Shown piece by piece: positions 23,090-33,361 of a DNA stretch of 64,000 bases. Origin of the DNA: Berberis thunbergii (lineage: Eukaryota; Streptophyta; Magnoliopsida; Ranunculales; Berberidaceae); contig QNQO01008271.1 in assembly GCA_003290165.1 (NCBI GenBank), positions 90,471 through 154,470 on the forward strand, given 5' to 3'. The position numbers were made by a program, and so were the translations under genes. The notes beneath the pieces are model-generated. The model had not been told where the DNA came from and made no database searches. It saw only the letters and a program-made list of their open reading frames with translations. Position 1 is the stretch's first letter; the number at the start of each line of letters is the position of its first letter.

Positions 23090-24129
23090 GTCATGTCTAA
23101 GCCTATCCTTGATACTTTACAAAATAATTCACAACTTTTCAAACACCGTTTAGTTCAAATAATAATCAAAAGACATCTATTTAACATGCCATCTAGACAA
23201 AAAAAGAGAGAGAGAATAAATGAGACAAAGTTGATGGTCCCGAGTCAAAAGATGGTAAACAAAAGGAAAGACATCATAAAAGAAAAATAATTAAAAAACA
23301 AAAAATATTCTTCACAAAGACTTTATCTAAAATGTGGACAACTAGGTCATTACAAAAGAGACCATAGACAAAAGAAAAGTAACAGTTTAAAAACCTTACA
23401 TGAATCACTTCCAAACTCACAATCTGAATTTAGTTCAAACGCCTTCCAAGAAGTAACTCATATTCAAACATAAAAAATCAATAAGTTACCAACAAATGAT
23501 ATTAGGTTACCTAATAAACAACCAATTACTATACAAGATTTTTGAAAAGAATTAACACTCTTAAAAAGGAAACTCATCAAATAAAATACAAATCCACAAA
23601 TAGAAAAAAAAGATTATCTAAACCTCTCAAATACTTTCACATGTAAGGCTACATCAATATTACATTTATAATAAATTAAGAATATAAAATAACTATAACT
23701 ATACTTGTAGATTCAGGTGCTTATTTAAATTGTGTTTCTCAAGGAGTAATTCTTTCTAAATATTTTGAAAAAATAAAAATAGCAATTATATGCGGCAAAC
23801 AAAGAACAACTACAAATTAGTTACAAATTATCAAATGCCCATATTTATCATAAAATATTGCATCAACAAAAATTTATATTGGTCAAAGACATGGGTCAAG
23901 AGATTATTTTAGAAACACCATTTCTAACAACAATCTATCATTTTCAAGCAAACCAAAATGGTATCGTGACAAAAAATATTAGGAGGGAAATCCTCTTTTC
24001 TTATTAAATCAAAAAACAATTACTTAAAAGAAGAACTTAATTACAAAGAACTAACGAACAACTAAAAGACCCCAACTTACAATATCAAATTAGTCAATTT
24101 CAAACCAAATTAAAATTTACCAAATGCTT
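23090..24129 (+). pseudogene. Endogenous caulimovirid-like fragment C (zinc knuckle and protease)
   Basis: It repeats the order seen in fragment A. A basic stretch (23165-23290) is followed by a zinc knuckle-like motif YLKCGQLGHYKRDH (about 23322-23365, last Cys replaced by His). A protease core, ILVDSGAYLNCVS, lies near 23702-23740. A region comparable to the LGAPFL part of fragment A lies near 23895-23930 (LETPFL). Stops and frameshifts are dense, more so than in fragment A, so this copy is probably older. No RT motif follows; the sequence changes to an LTR fragment at about 24130. Confidence 0.55.
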
Positions 24130-24453
24130 TTTGGAATAGAAAATAACAGCTTGGAGGTTTTCTTCAAGCAAGAAATCTCCTTCTAATAGAACTCTTATTT
24201 CTTTATTACTTCCCTTCTTTTTCCTATTAGGTTTCGACCTAAAAATCCTTGCTAAATTGAGGTTCCATCTTTAACGAGCGACCTTCCATGTGACATTAGT
24301 TCATTTTTCTCCTTAGCATATTAAAATACTTGCAAAACATCAAAATACACATCAGTAAGTAGAAAATTATTATAAAATTACTTGAATTAACATCACAATC
24401 TAACGATTACACTTAGAAAACCGATGTTAAGAGTGCACTTTATGCACTCATCA
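24130..24453 (-). repeat. Athila-type LTR fragment (5' part of LTR, minus strand)
   Basis: On the minus strand it starts TGATGAGTGCATAAAGTGCA, like the full LTR at 59580 downwards (TGATGAGTCTAAAGTGCACC). It shares words such as CTTAGCATA and TTCTCCTTAGCAT (plus-strand reading), and the CCTAAAAATCCTTG segment matches CTAAAAATCCTTG near 59346. The rest of the element is missing here. Confidence 0.75.
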
Positions 24454-24960
24454 GATACACAATAGACGATATGAATAACCTTAGTTCATAAGATTTAATC
24501 ACATTGAATTCTATCCTTTAAAACTACCACACTGCTTGTGGTTTTAAGATTATATAAAAATTAAGTAAACTTCAAGTTTGATTTTATGAAATACAACATC
24601 TTTTTTTACGGAGAAACTAAATAACATTCGGATTGGATGTTGCAGAAAGGAATAGCTTTTGAAATGCCTAAAATAAGCTTCAATATTTATCCATAAAAAT
24701 TTGACACAAAAAAAGTTTGAGTTAATTGAGGCTATTTTTAGAGTAATATTAGAGGATAGAGTAAGCCCTCTTTCACGCACTTTTCCAATATAGAGCAATA
24801 ATGTAGGAGCCTCATCCAAAACTCAGTTCAATTGGATGCTTACACTTTTGCAATTTATCATGTAAGCTAAAATAATTAAAATTTTTGGATTTAAACTCAA
24901 CATTGTCACACAATAATCGAGCGTGCCCACTACGTGTTTTCCAATTTCTGGGTTCTCCTA

Positions 24961-25022
24961 GAAATTTCCTATCATGCACCTCTTGTCGCCTTTGAATGTT
25001 CATAAACTAGACCTTTCTTGAA
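24961..25022 (+). promoter_or_regulatory. Cluster of three heat-shock element dyads upstream of HSP21
   Basis: Three GAA/TTC dyads with two-base spacing occur within 62 bp: GAAATTTC at 24961-24968, GAATGTTC at 24994-25001 and TTCTTGAA at 25015-25022. These are the inverted pentamer units bound by heat-shock transcription factors. They lie about 115-180 bp upstream of the TATA box of the chloroplast small heat shock protein gene. The dyads are spaced too widely to form one continuous trimer site. Confidence 0.7.
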
Positions 25023-25058
25023 TACCCAGTAAGGTACCGAACAAAATGTAAAACCTCT

Positions 25059-25067
25059 ACACGTGTC
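25059..25067 (+). promoter_or_regulatory. G-box/ABRE-like element
   Basis: ACACGTGTC contains a CACGTG core and lies 71 bp upstream of the TATA box of the HSP21-type gene. bZIP or bHLH binding is inferred from the core alone. Confidence 0.5.
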
Positions 25068-25137
25068 CCCTCTTTCCACTTCACTCTCTCACATTCTCCA
25101 ACTGTCCATAATGTTCCTGATTACTCTTTCTTGTCTG

Positions 25138-25144
25138 TATAAGG
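25138..25144 (+). promoter_or_regulatory. TATA box of the HSP21-type gene
   Basis: TATAAGG sits 84 bp upstream of the chosen start codon, which would place transcription start near 25168. Upstream in-frame codons are therefore not translated, which supports ATG 25228 as the start. Confidence 0.7.
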
Positions 25145-25227
25145 CAACCAAATCGAACTTCTCCCATAGCAGCAAAACCCACAAGCAAAAGCAAAAGCAA
25201 AAGCAATTTCCAAAATCAACAACTCTA

Positions 25228-26032
25228 ATGGCTGTTTCTGGTGCAATTTGGTCGTCGTCTCCATCTACTCTTGGTCTCTCGCGTCAACTCCAAATCCCGC
25301 GCTCTTTAAGCCTACCCCATTCGGTATCAGTTCGCAAGATTGGGTCGGGCCGATCCCTTGGACGTTTGGTCGTGAGAGCAACAGAAGAGCACAACAAAAA
25401 CGATGGTTCCATTGATGTAAACGTCACAAATCAAAACAGGGGAAATACTGCTATGGAGCGGAAGCCTAGACGCTCTATGGTTGAAATCTCACCTTTTGGT
25501 AACGTTTCTAGACAGTTCCAGTTCCATAATTCCTTTTTGACTAATTTTCCACGTCACTTTATAGTTTTTCTTACAAAATTTGTTTCATGATACTACAGGT
25601 TTAATGGATCCACTATCACCAATGAGAACGATGAAGCAAATGTTAGACACAATGGACCGAATCTTCGAAGACACCATGAGCTACCCGAGCTTAACAACAT
25701 CAAACGGTGATTTACGTGTACCATGGGACATAAGTGACGGGGAAAATGAATTGAAGATGAGGTTCGACATGCCCGGACTCGACAAGGATGAAGTGAAGGT
25801 GTCAGTGGAGGATGACCTACTTGTTATAAAGGGTGAGCGGAAGAAGAAGGAAGGTGGGGGTGAAGAGGAATCGTGGTGGAGTCAGAGTTTTAGCACTTAT
25901 GATACAAGGTTGAGGCTGCCTGAGGGTTGTGAGGTGGACAAGATTAAAGCCGAGTTCAAGAATGGGATGTTACTTATCTCCATTCCTAAGACTAAAGTGG
26001 AACGTAAAGTTATAGATGTTCAAATTCAGTGA
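25228..26032 (+). CDS. HSP21: Chloroplast small heat shock protein, HSP21 type (two exons)
   Basis: Exon 1 is 25228-25498 and exon 2 is 25599-26032. The 100-bp intron has GT and AG ends and restores the frame (phase 1), giving 234 residues, close to other plastid HSP21 proteins. The N-terminus (MAVSGAIWSSSPSTLG) is Ser/Arg-rich and acid-poor up to LVVRA, a typical chloroplast transit peptide. An amphipathic Met-rich helix follows (SPMRTMKQMLDTMDRIFEDT), a hallmark of plastid sHSPs. The alpha-crystallin domain spans about residues 133-234, with WDISDGENELKMRFDMPGLD, VSVEDDLLVIKGE, the GMLLISIPKTK motif and the C-terminal VIDVQIQ. The protein is an ATP-independent chaperone of plastids under heat. 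No break is seen. The neighbours are all mobile DNA. The family is clear; the orthologue name is by resemblance. Confidence 0.93.
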
Positions 26033-26500
26033 GCTTGCTGATGTAACTTAATGGTACAAATTTAGTCAAGGAGCCTTTTGTTTTAAATGTCTGTTTTGAT
26101 TTGCATTTTCATGTAGTAGTAGATATACAAGAGAAGATGTTCCAACGACCATAATCGATGAAATATGTACATGATATTTAGATTGTGAAATATTGGGACT
26201 ATTAGACATGTTAATTATCCAAATCGAGGTGAAATTTATGTTGGACAGAGTTGTGGTTTGAGGGATATTTGCATATTTTGAACACGAATTGGGCTCTATG
26301 CATTTGTTTCTATAGGTTTTTTTTAAGATGATACATGTATTGTACTGGTATTAATTTCGGCTGAATTCTTTTTTCCTGAGCAATTTCGGTGGCTTCCCCA
26401 AAACACTCCCTCACAAGCATAGAATTCATTTGCACTATCACCTTCGCAATCCCCAAGTCCTTTGCTTTTTGATGCATTCTAAGTGACGATGATCTCGCTG
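26033..26500 (+). other. HSP21 3' flank
   Basis: This AT-rich 3' untranslated and intergenic DNA has no ORF or repeat that I recognise. The transcript probably ends within the first 250 bp, but I see no clear AATAAA that fixes the site. Confidence 0.4.
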
Positions 26501-27298
26501 TCGCAAAGTGGGATTAGAGCGAAAAGAAAGTTCAGATGATACAAAACCCACAGGTGGTTGGATTAATTCAGTGGTGTAAAGTTCTTATGGTCAAGTACTC
26601 ATTTAAGACGTAATAAGGCAAGTCTCTTAAATGAGGCAAGTATTTAGGAGGCAAGATCAACAAGGCATTGAGGAAATAAATATTAGAGCACATGAATATT
26701 AGAGTACAAATAGTGTACGAAAACTTTCAACTTTCAATAGTATATGAAGAATCTTGTAACGACGCCAGCCAAAGTGTTTATCACTCACTTTGTCGATAGT
26801 TAACAGATCAGGAAGAGCTCGCATTATCTACTTGAGGCACATCACCTACTTCAATGATTGAGTTGACTCTGATCGACGGCTGCAATGACGACACATCAAT
26901 TACAACCTTTACCTATCACCCACTTTGTCGATAGCTAACAGATCAGGAAGAGCTCACATTATCTGCTTGAGGCACATCACCCACTTCAATGATTAGTTGA
27001 CTCTGATCGACGGCTGCAACGACGACACATCAGTTACAACTTATGAGAAGAGGCTAATTCTATAACTTCCTCACCCTGAAACCTCCAACTGACGTGGCAG
27101 ACTTGCTGAAGAGCGCTCAAAAATAGATCACCCAAAAAATGTTGGCCGCCAAAAAAAATTAGGAAAATTGATAAAACATTCCCCTAGTCCTAGAGACAAA
27201 AAAAGGGCCGAAATAGGAGGATAGTGACAAAAGCGCATGCAATTAAGAATTTGAGAGAAGTGAAGTGGCCCTCCAAGCTCTGGAGAGATCCCTCCTGG
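26500..27298. repeat. Degenerate LTR-like segment that hosts the CACTA insertion
   Basis: There is no coding content. Words at 26690-26720 (ATTAGAGTACAAATAGTG) resemble 43485-43505 (ATCAGAGTACAAATTGTG) inside the minus-strand LTR of a PF04195-like element. This suggests an old LTR of a related gypsy-type family. The segment holds a two-copy tandem duplication (26779-27042) and ends at the CACTA insertion site. The sequence continues after the CACTA at 36008. Confidence 0.4.
26779..27042 (+). repeat. Tandem duplication, two copies of about 135 bp
   Basis: Unit 1 is 26779-26913 and unit 2 is 26914-27042, with period 135. Both contain TTGTCGATAGYTAACAGATC, GGAAGAGCTC, CTTGAGGCACATCACC and GATCGACGGCTGCAA. 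The copies differ at about ten positions. Confidence 0.9.
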
Positions 27299-27690
27299 CA
27301 CTACACAAAAAATGGACATTAGCAACGGTTTTAAACCGTGGGGGTAACCCATTGGCACGGTTTAGAACCGTGGGCTGTAGAGGCGTCGCTAAATCCCTAG
27401 TAACGGCTAAAAATCGTGGCTAAAATATTAGCAACGGTTATATCTCGAGGACGGTTGATGATTTAGCCACGGTTATAAACCGTTGCCAAAATCTTAGCCA
27501 CATTTATAAACCGTTGCCAAAATCTTAGCCACGGTTCTAAGCTGTGGGTAGGAGTAGCCACGACTTAAAACCGTTGCAAGTTTGGCCACAGTTTTAAGCC
27601 GTTGCAATAGCTTTAGCAACGGTTTTAAGCCGTGGCCAGTACTAGCCACAGTTTTTAGCCGTTGCAATAATTAGCCACGGTTTAAAACCG
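27299..27690. repeat. CACTA left terminus with subterminal repeats
   Basis: The 13-base terminus is followed by about a dozen copies of a 10-20 base palindromic word, variants of AGCCACGGTTTTAAACCGTTGC, in both orientations and spaced 20-50 bp apart. Many copies can fold as short hairpins. They are the probable binding sites of an element-encoded protein supplied in trans. Confidence 0.9.
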
Positions 27691-27696
27691 TGGCAA

Positions 27697-27701
<5 letters not shown>

Positions 27702-27761
<60 letters not shown>

Positions 27762-27762
27762 T
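27702..27762. repeat. TA microsatellite and poly-T tract
   Basis: About 21 TA units (27702-27744) are followed by a run of 18 T (27745-27762), just inside the CACTA left subterminal array. Confidence 0.95.
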
Positions 27763-27969
27763 GTCAAATGACTTTTTATTACATCTTATAAGTTTTATTT
27801 CTAGAAAATAAAATTTAATGTGCCAAACTTAAACATTTCCATGAATGGAGGCAAAGTAATGTAATTAATAAGATAATGTATTACATTTAGTCACAAAATC
27901 TATCAAATAATATCTCAAATACAATGACACACACACAAACATAAATATCTCAAATACAAAGAAAGTGGA

Positions 27970-28160
27970 ACAATGCTGCTGCTGCTGCTGCAAGAGACGC
28001 AATGTTGCTGCTGCAAGGGACTATCTGCTGATGATGCGAGGTACGCACTGCTGCTGCTGCGAGGGACGAACTGCTGCTCTGCGAGGGACGCACTGATGCG
28101 AGCTTGCTGCTGGTCTCAAACCAGAGTGCGCTCTGTTTCACTGCAGAGTACCCACTGTCC
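27970..28160. repeat. GC-rich CTG-repeat segment in the CACTA
   Basis: Several short runs of CTG are separated by CAAGAGACGCA, CGAGGGACG and similar words. They form an imprecise repeat of about 30-40 bp. Related GC-rich words (GCGCTCTGT, CTGCAG) reappear at 29200-29480. No protein family is recognisable in any frame. Confidence 0.7.
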
Positions 28161-28607
28161 TGCCAGTTATGATCTGCGGATTTTTGAATGCAATTTGGGT
28201 GCTGCATTTCACTGCTTGCACTCATTCCGGCCGCGGGTCTTGGATTCCAAGCAAGTACATTACTTTAACATTTGGAGAACTATTAATAAATATGCAGTAC
28301 AAAAATGAAACAGAGAAAACCAAAGTTTCATCACCTGAAAACATTTGGAGTGTATGTTTACTTGTTTCAAATGAAAGAAACATGACAAATTCATTCGAAA
28401 GATGCTATCATCAAATCCTTATCTATAAACTTAAATGAGTTTGAGAATACCCAAGTTCTATTAACTTGACAACTGAAAAGTGTTCCATTAAGCACATGTG
28501 GTTCAACAAAAAAGACTAACTTTATGGTTAATAAGAAAAATTTGCCCTAGGCGAGTTAGAAGAAAAAAACAACTAGAGTATCTGCTACAGTACACATGCA
28601 AAGATAC

Positions 28608-28737
28608 CTCATTTGCTGGGCATCTGTAGTCAACAGGATCTCTTCTAGTAATTGCTTCCAAAACAACAACCCCAAAGCTATATATGTCACTCTTTTCATT
28701 CAAAAGTCCAGTATTTGCATATTCGGGTCCAACATAT
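28608..28737 (-). pseudogene. Captured receptor-like kinase exon (kinase subdomains VIII-IX)
   Basis: The minus-strand reading gives [42 protein letters not shown] and then a GT donor (GAG then GTATCT at 28607-28606). This is the activation-segment end and alpha-F helix of a plant receptor-like Ser/Thr kinase. It continues the upstream exon at 28871-29041. The acceptor side has drifted. Confidence 0.88.
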
Positions 28738-28870
28738 TTGGAAAAGTTATGTCACATTGGTATCTATTATAATTCTTTGAACCGTGGCGATTTGAAACCA
28801 ATGATGCAAAAACGTAAAAGGAAAAGGAAAAGGAAAATAACTCATTGAGTTCCACTGAAAAAAATATTAC

Positions 28871-29041
28871 TCGAAGGTCCCCATGACACGGGTAGTGATA
28901 TGGCTTTTTCCAGCACCCAGTAACTTGGCCAGACCAAAATCAGATACTTTAGGATTGAAATTGTCATCTATTAAAATGTTACTAGATTTGATGTCACGAT
29001 GTACCACTTTTGGTTCAACAGCCTCATGCAAGTAAGCAAGC
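28871..29041 (-). pseudogene. Captured receptor-like kinase exon (catalytic loop)
   Basis: After an intact acceptor (TTGCAG) the exon encodes [39 protein letters not shown] and TRVMGTF. The catalytic HRD Asp, the DFG motif and the VMGTF activation segment are intact. It matches the cytoplasmic kinases of the PERK-like/At5g18500-like receptor kinase group. The expected donor is altered (CGAGTAAT) and reads into a stop. Only two of the parent gene's exons are seen. Confidence 0.9.
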
Positions 29042-29199
29042 CTGCAATGCATACTTTTAGTTCAACTACTTGTCATTGAAATGGGTAAGGGTGTTATAAT
29101 AAACAAAATAATAATAAATAACATTGACATACAAAATCCAAATATAAAAGAGCAAACCTGGACTAAGACAGGAAGAATGTCCATGCCAAACTTAAAGCA

Positions 29200-29480
29200 C
29201 CAAATGAAGTAAGCCCAAGCAGTCAGCTCCCAGCAACCCGGACAGCACCAACGCAAGCTCTGTTTCGCAGCAGGGTGCAGAAAAACCCGCAAGCCTCCCA
29301 GCAGACCTCAACCACAGCTCAAAAACCGGTGTGCTAACCGCGCACGCTGAAACCCACTGCGGCTAGAAACAACATGTACAGCAGACACGCTGAATCGCAC
29401 TCTGTTTGGATCAACATCGCACTCCGTCTGCAATGCAGAGCACGCTGAAACTGCAGCGCACCCTGCCTGGGACGCGCTCT
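29200..29480. other. GC-rich non-coding segment of the CACTA interior
   Basis: This segment is richer in G and C than its AT-rich surroundings. It contains repeated words such as GCACTCTGT, CGCACTCCGTCTG and GCTGAAACTGC that resemble 28100-28150. No family is recognised and the origin is unknown. Confidence 0.5.
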
Positions 29481-30241
29481 GTGCTGCAGTGTTCGGATCA
29501 TTCCTTCCCTTTCAGTTACCGCCGGATTATCTCCAGTGTTTACTGATAAAAGAGGGAGTAGAAAATTGAGTTCTTATTCAAATTAATATTAAAATAGAAC
29601 ATATAGAAAATACAAGACTTGCTGTTATATATTTAAAAGTACCTTTGTCAAAGATTACAAATCTAGAATTATAATCATTGAATCTCTTACGTGGGAAACA
29701 CACAGAAAATAAACTGAAAGTAACAACTTATTCCAAGTCAAGTTGTACGTCCATTCATGTGTTCTATCCTTCACCTGTGAGAGTTCAGTGAACCTAAACT
29801 GAATGTTGACATTCAACACACCGCGTGTAAATTGGATCAAAATGGTAATGAAATACCAACAGTGTATCAAGAACTAGAGAGTTGTAACTTTACATGAGCA
29901 GGAAGTATCAAGAACGTATTCATTCACATGAGCAGGAAGTATCAAGTCATCTTCACACAAATCATGCCAGACAAATCCATTTTTGTAACTTCTACTTTCA
30001 CAAATCCACCACAACAATGATAACAATCAAATTTCTAATAAAATACAATTTACTGGAAAACCAAAACCAGTTCTTATAACACTCTTACCTCTTACAAGAC
30101 CACGAATACAACGAAGGCATGCCACTACCTCTCAAGACATTAAGTTGATTAATCACATCTACAAAACATACTAAATTTCAGCATTCCCAAATTCAAATAG
30201 AAATATAGTATAACAAAGTAACAAACAAGCCAGACACATAC

Positions 30242-30433
30242 CTCTCAAGTGAAGACCTTCGGGCGAAGAGAGTGCAACCTCAATGAAATGTGGATGTTCA
30301 AGGTGGTGATTTCTACAGAGATAATAAACAACAACTTTTCTATTATGCCGCTTCGGTGATGGCTCCGTCCAAACTATAGCCCTCTCTGGACTATTTTGCA
30401 TGTACTTGTTCATTCTCCCCTCCATTTCTCTCA
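30242..30433 (-). pseudogene. Captured SOSEKI (DUF966) N-terminal exon
   Basis: The minus-strand reading gives SPERAIVWTEPSPKRH, KVVVYYLCRNHHLEHPHFIE and SSPEGLHLR, ending at an intact donor (GAG then GTATGTG). It corresponds to the start of the DIX-like oligomerisation domain of SOSEKI polarity proteins, which mark cell corners in plants. It is open over the whole exon and ends where the domain would continue, so it is an exon fragment. Confidence 0.85.
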
Positions 30434-31134
30434 CTGTTAAATCACCGCAGACTGAAACGGATCTAAAACAAATACATCTTAGTCACTTCAACCTTCAGCT
30501 TCACATTTCATCATTAATCACAAGAGATACAATCTACCTAAGACTTATAACTGACTAGAAGTTCTATTGTCTCGCATTAACTAAAACCTAGCAAAATTTG
30601 CTTGCAAATCCAACTAATTGAATGAACTTCAGCTCATAATGTCAAATTCCATCAGTTCCTCTAAATAATAGCTCAAAAAGACCTATAAAACTACTATCTG
30701 AGCCTCATCAGATCTAATTTAGTGATCCCATACAAAGGAATGCAACACAAAAACACTACAAATCAACTGTTCAAAACAATTTCAGTAAAAAAATATCCAA
30801 CATGGAAGCTAAGTTGTTATTATTTGACATTCATGGATACAAAAGAAGAATATCCAATATGTCTAGCAAAATGATAAGAGAGCAGCCTCTTTTTTGTTAT
30901 CTTTCTTGCTTATAAAGATAGAAAGTTGAAGTTTTTATAACAAAAGTTCCCCAGTGGCAACAACTGGTTTTGCTTGTGTTGGAACATGGATCAGAATATG
31001 ACAAATCACAAACAACAGAAGAAAAAAAAACAGCAGAAGAAGATAAAAAAAGTAATAGAGTGCATCAAGACAGACCACTCTGTAAAAACAGAGCGTGTTG
31101 TCCAGTGTTGGACAATGACACGGGTAGCACAAAA

Positions 31135-31335
31135 TCATGAAATTACTGAATTGTGATTGTGATGATCAGGCCGCATGTCAACTAATGCGTGAGATGAGTG
31201 ACAATCATAAGAAAAACTCACTTCTTCATGAACTGGGGCCAATCGTTGAAATGTAAAATTCTGTAACCCATCTGGAGAGTAAGGATCATCAATATCTGAC
31301 CCCAATTCTGCTGTTGATGTGTCACTACTTCTTCC
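31135..31335 (-). pseudogene. Captured Sec14-like (SFH) exon 3
   Basis: After an acceptor (TTTTTCAG, exon base 31335) the reading gives GRSSDTSTAELGSDIDDPYS and FQRLAPVHEEV. It resembles the Ser/acidic linker after the lipid-binding domain of plant Sec14-nodulin (SFH) phosphatidylinositol transfer proteins. It lies directly 3' of two other exons of the same family, in gene order. Confidence 0.75.
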
Positions 31336-31432
31336 CTGAAAAAGGAAGAGAAAATATGACTTGAGGAACAAATTAAGGATTAAAAACAAGATGCACTAAA
31401 TATCGATCAACTTAAAGAACTCAAATTTTTAC

Positions 31433-31531
31433 CTTCAATGGTTATATCTTGATGTAAGAGTTAATTTTCCGTTCCTCGTCAAATATTCTAGTAATTTGCC
31501 TGACAAGTGTTGCTTCCTCATTGTGGACAAG
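31433..31531 (-). pseudogene. Captured Sec14-like (SFH) exon 2
   Basis: The exon is bounded by an acceptor (TTATAG) and a donor (GAAG then GTAAAA). It reads LVHNEEATLVRQITRIFDEE and RKINSYIK, then an in-frame stop. It fits the segment between the Sec14 domain and the acidic linker of SFH proteins, although it is diverged. Confidence 0.7.
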
Positions 31532-31649
31532 CTATAAACATGAGATGCAATCTGGTCACTAATAATTTTTACAGATGAAAATGTTAACTTTATCTGATAA
31601 TCTGAACTACAGTAACCAGACCAAATACGAATATACGAGTCACCACTAC

Positions 31650-31749
31650 CTTCAGTATTTCAGGATCATTCCAAGGCCCTTTATTAGACTTAATGCACCC
31701 TCTTTCAGCAGAGCATGTACATGAGCCACTCAAGAAATCAGGAAGTTGA
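31650..31749 (-). pseudogene. Captured Sec14-like (SFH) exon 1
   Basis: The exon lies between an acceptor (TGTACAG) and a donor (GAAG then GTAGTG). It reads [20 protein letters not shown] and [13 protein letters not shown]. LPxFLGGxCTC and GPWNDPEIL are characteristic of the end of the CRAL-TRIO/Sec14 domain in plant SFH proteins. Confidence 0.88.
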
Positions 31750-31867
31750 CTGTACAAAGTAAGCATTTAAGTGTCTGAAAAGGCGACCCATATAACAGAA
31801 TATGAAATAGCATTCAAGACTAAACAATGGAAAGATCAATCAAATAACACAAATGGCTTCCTCATTA

Positions 31868-32062
<195 letters not shown>

Positions 32063-32149
32063 TCATGGACTTACAGAGCAGTAACATCATATGTTAGGTT
32101 GGATAATTTCTAGCAATTCACACATGTCAATAGATTATCAAATACATAC

Positions 32150-32230
32150 CGTCCAAGCATCCTGTTGGCCACATAACAAAAGCTCAAGCTCCTCCTTTGT
32201 GAAAATTTGAAGACTTTTTATGGGAAACAC
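32150..32230 (-). pseudogene. Captured HECT ubiquitin ligase (UPL) exon
   Basis: The 81-bp exon is flanked by an acceptor (TTCAG) and a donor (GACG then GTATGT). It encodes VFPIKSLQIFTKEELELLLC, GQQDAWT. This is part of the HECT C-lobe of UPL3/UPL4-type E3 ligases (FNQVFPIKSLQIF, then EELELLLCG). The exon is open and unbroken; the catalytic cysteine would lie in a later exon that is absent. Confidence 0.87.
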
Positions 32231-33222
32231 CTGAAGAATAAAGAAGAGATTTATTTAGAGCATGCAACGAAAAGCATTATAGCATGCAATTAGAATACCA
32301 GAAATTATGAAGGAATCCAAACAATAAATCAAAATGGTGATTCAAGTTATATGATGAAAATTGATCTTTTATCTTGGAGTGATCATGTTTCACATCATCC
32401 AGGTTTAACTTTCTTTTCCAAATAATACCTTATAAAGCTCTACGAGAGTTATAAATGAAAACAACAACAACAGTTGACCAAAAGACATTGATATGTTGAT
32501 AAACAACCTCTTAAAGTGTCCACCCAGCACTACATAAAAGTAAGTTATCTTTTACATAAAAACATCTCTAACAATAGCACCAACCCTGATTTTTGAACCC
32601 AGAATAACCATAAGAAATAAACAACAACCAAGTTCCTCAATCAGGTGGGTGTAAACATGGTGAAAACAAAGAGAAAAAGAAAGGAAGCGGTAAAGTCTAG
32701 TCCTTGTTTGGTAAAGAGGTGCATAACACATTAATAACCGCGAAGCTCAAATCACAAATCATATAAAAATCCTTCAACAGGAAGCAACTGAGACACAAAC
32801 ATAAAATATGTATAAGAATTTTACATTTAGCACACACTAAGGATAGGACACTAGATCTTACCTTAAACCTCCAAGAAGCAACTTAATTCTCTAAAACGAA
32901 ATAAGAAAATATATAAAATTTTACACTTGGACAGCTGAACTACAAAATCTAGAAGAAGAAAAAATTCATTATCTTATATTCGCAGACAAAACCTTTTAAA
33001 AATTCATTATCTTCCAAACTTGTCTCAGTGTTGATGATTCTTTGCACTAATCAGTCGATCTAGCAGTTCGAAAGAAACAAAAATATAAATTATTCAAGTG
33101 AAGGAATACCTTGCGTAACAACATTCTGAAGAAGAGATCATCACGCTAGACAACACCAATTAGTTTACAAGAACTGACAACATGAAACCTAGGAAGAATG
33201 ACCACTCAAGCAGCTTACTTAC

Positions 33223-33263
33223 CACATTTATTGCATTGGATGAAGTTCTCTTCGCCTCTGATT
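33223..33263 (-). pseudogene. Captured CHY-RING zinc finger exon 2
   Basis: A 41-bp exon between an acceptor (GTTACAG) and a donor (GTG then GTAAGT) reads IRGEENFIQCNKC. Joined to 33362-33405 it forms the CTCHY-type cysteine pattern of plant CHY-RING E3 ligases. Confidence 0.75.
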
Positions 33264-33361
33264 CTGTAACAGCAAAAACATAAGATAAAAACTTCAGATT
33301 ACTCAAATTTTGAATAATTACTACAAAAAACATTGTATGGAACAAGGATAGAGGATTCAAC

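Noticed and set aside
25063..25227. Upstream in-frame extension of the HSP21 reading frame
   Set aside because: The first codon is GTG, the region contains the TATA box at 25138, and a plastid transit peptide starts naturally at ATG 25228.
28000..28150. CRISPR-like spaced repeats
   Set aside because: Plant nuclear context, irregular unit length and no constant repeat; it is a degenerate trinucleotide array.
27950..28308. Cys-rich ORFs on both strands at the CTG repeats
   Set aside because: They are products of trinucleotide repeats; the Leu/Cys/Ala composition changes with frame.
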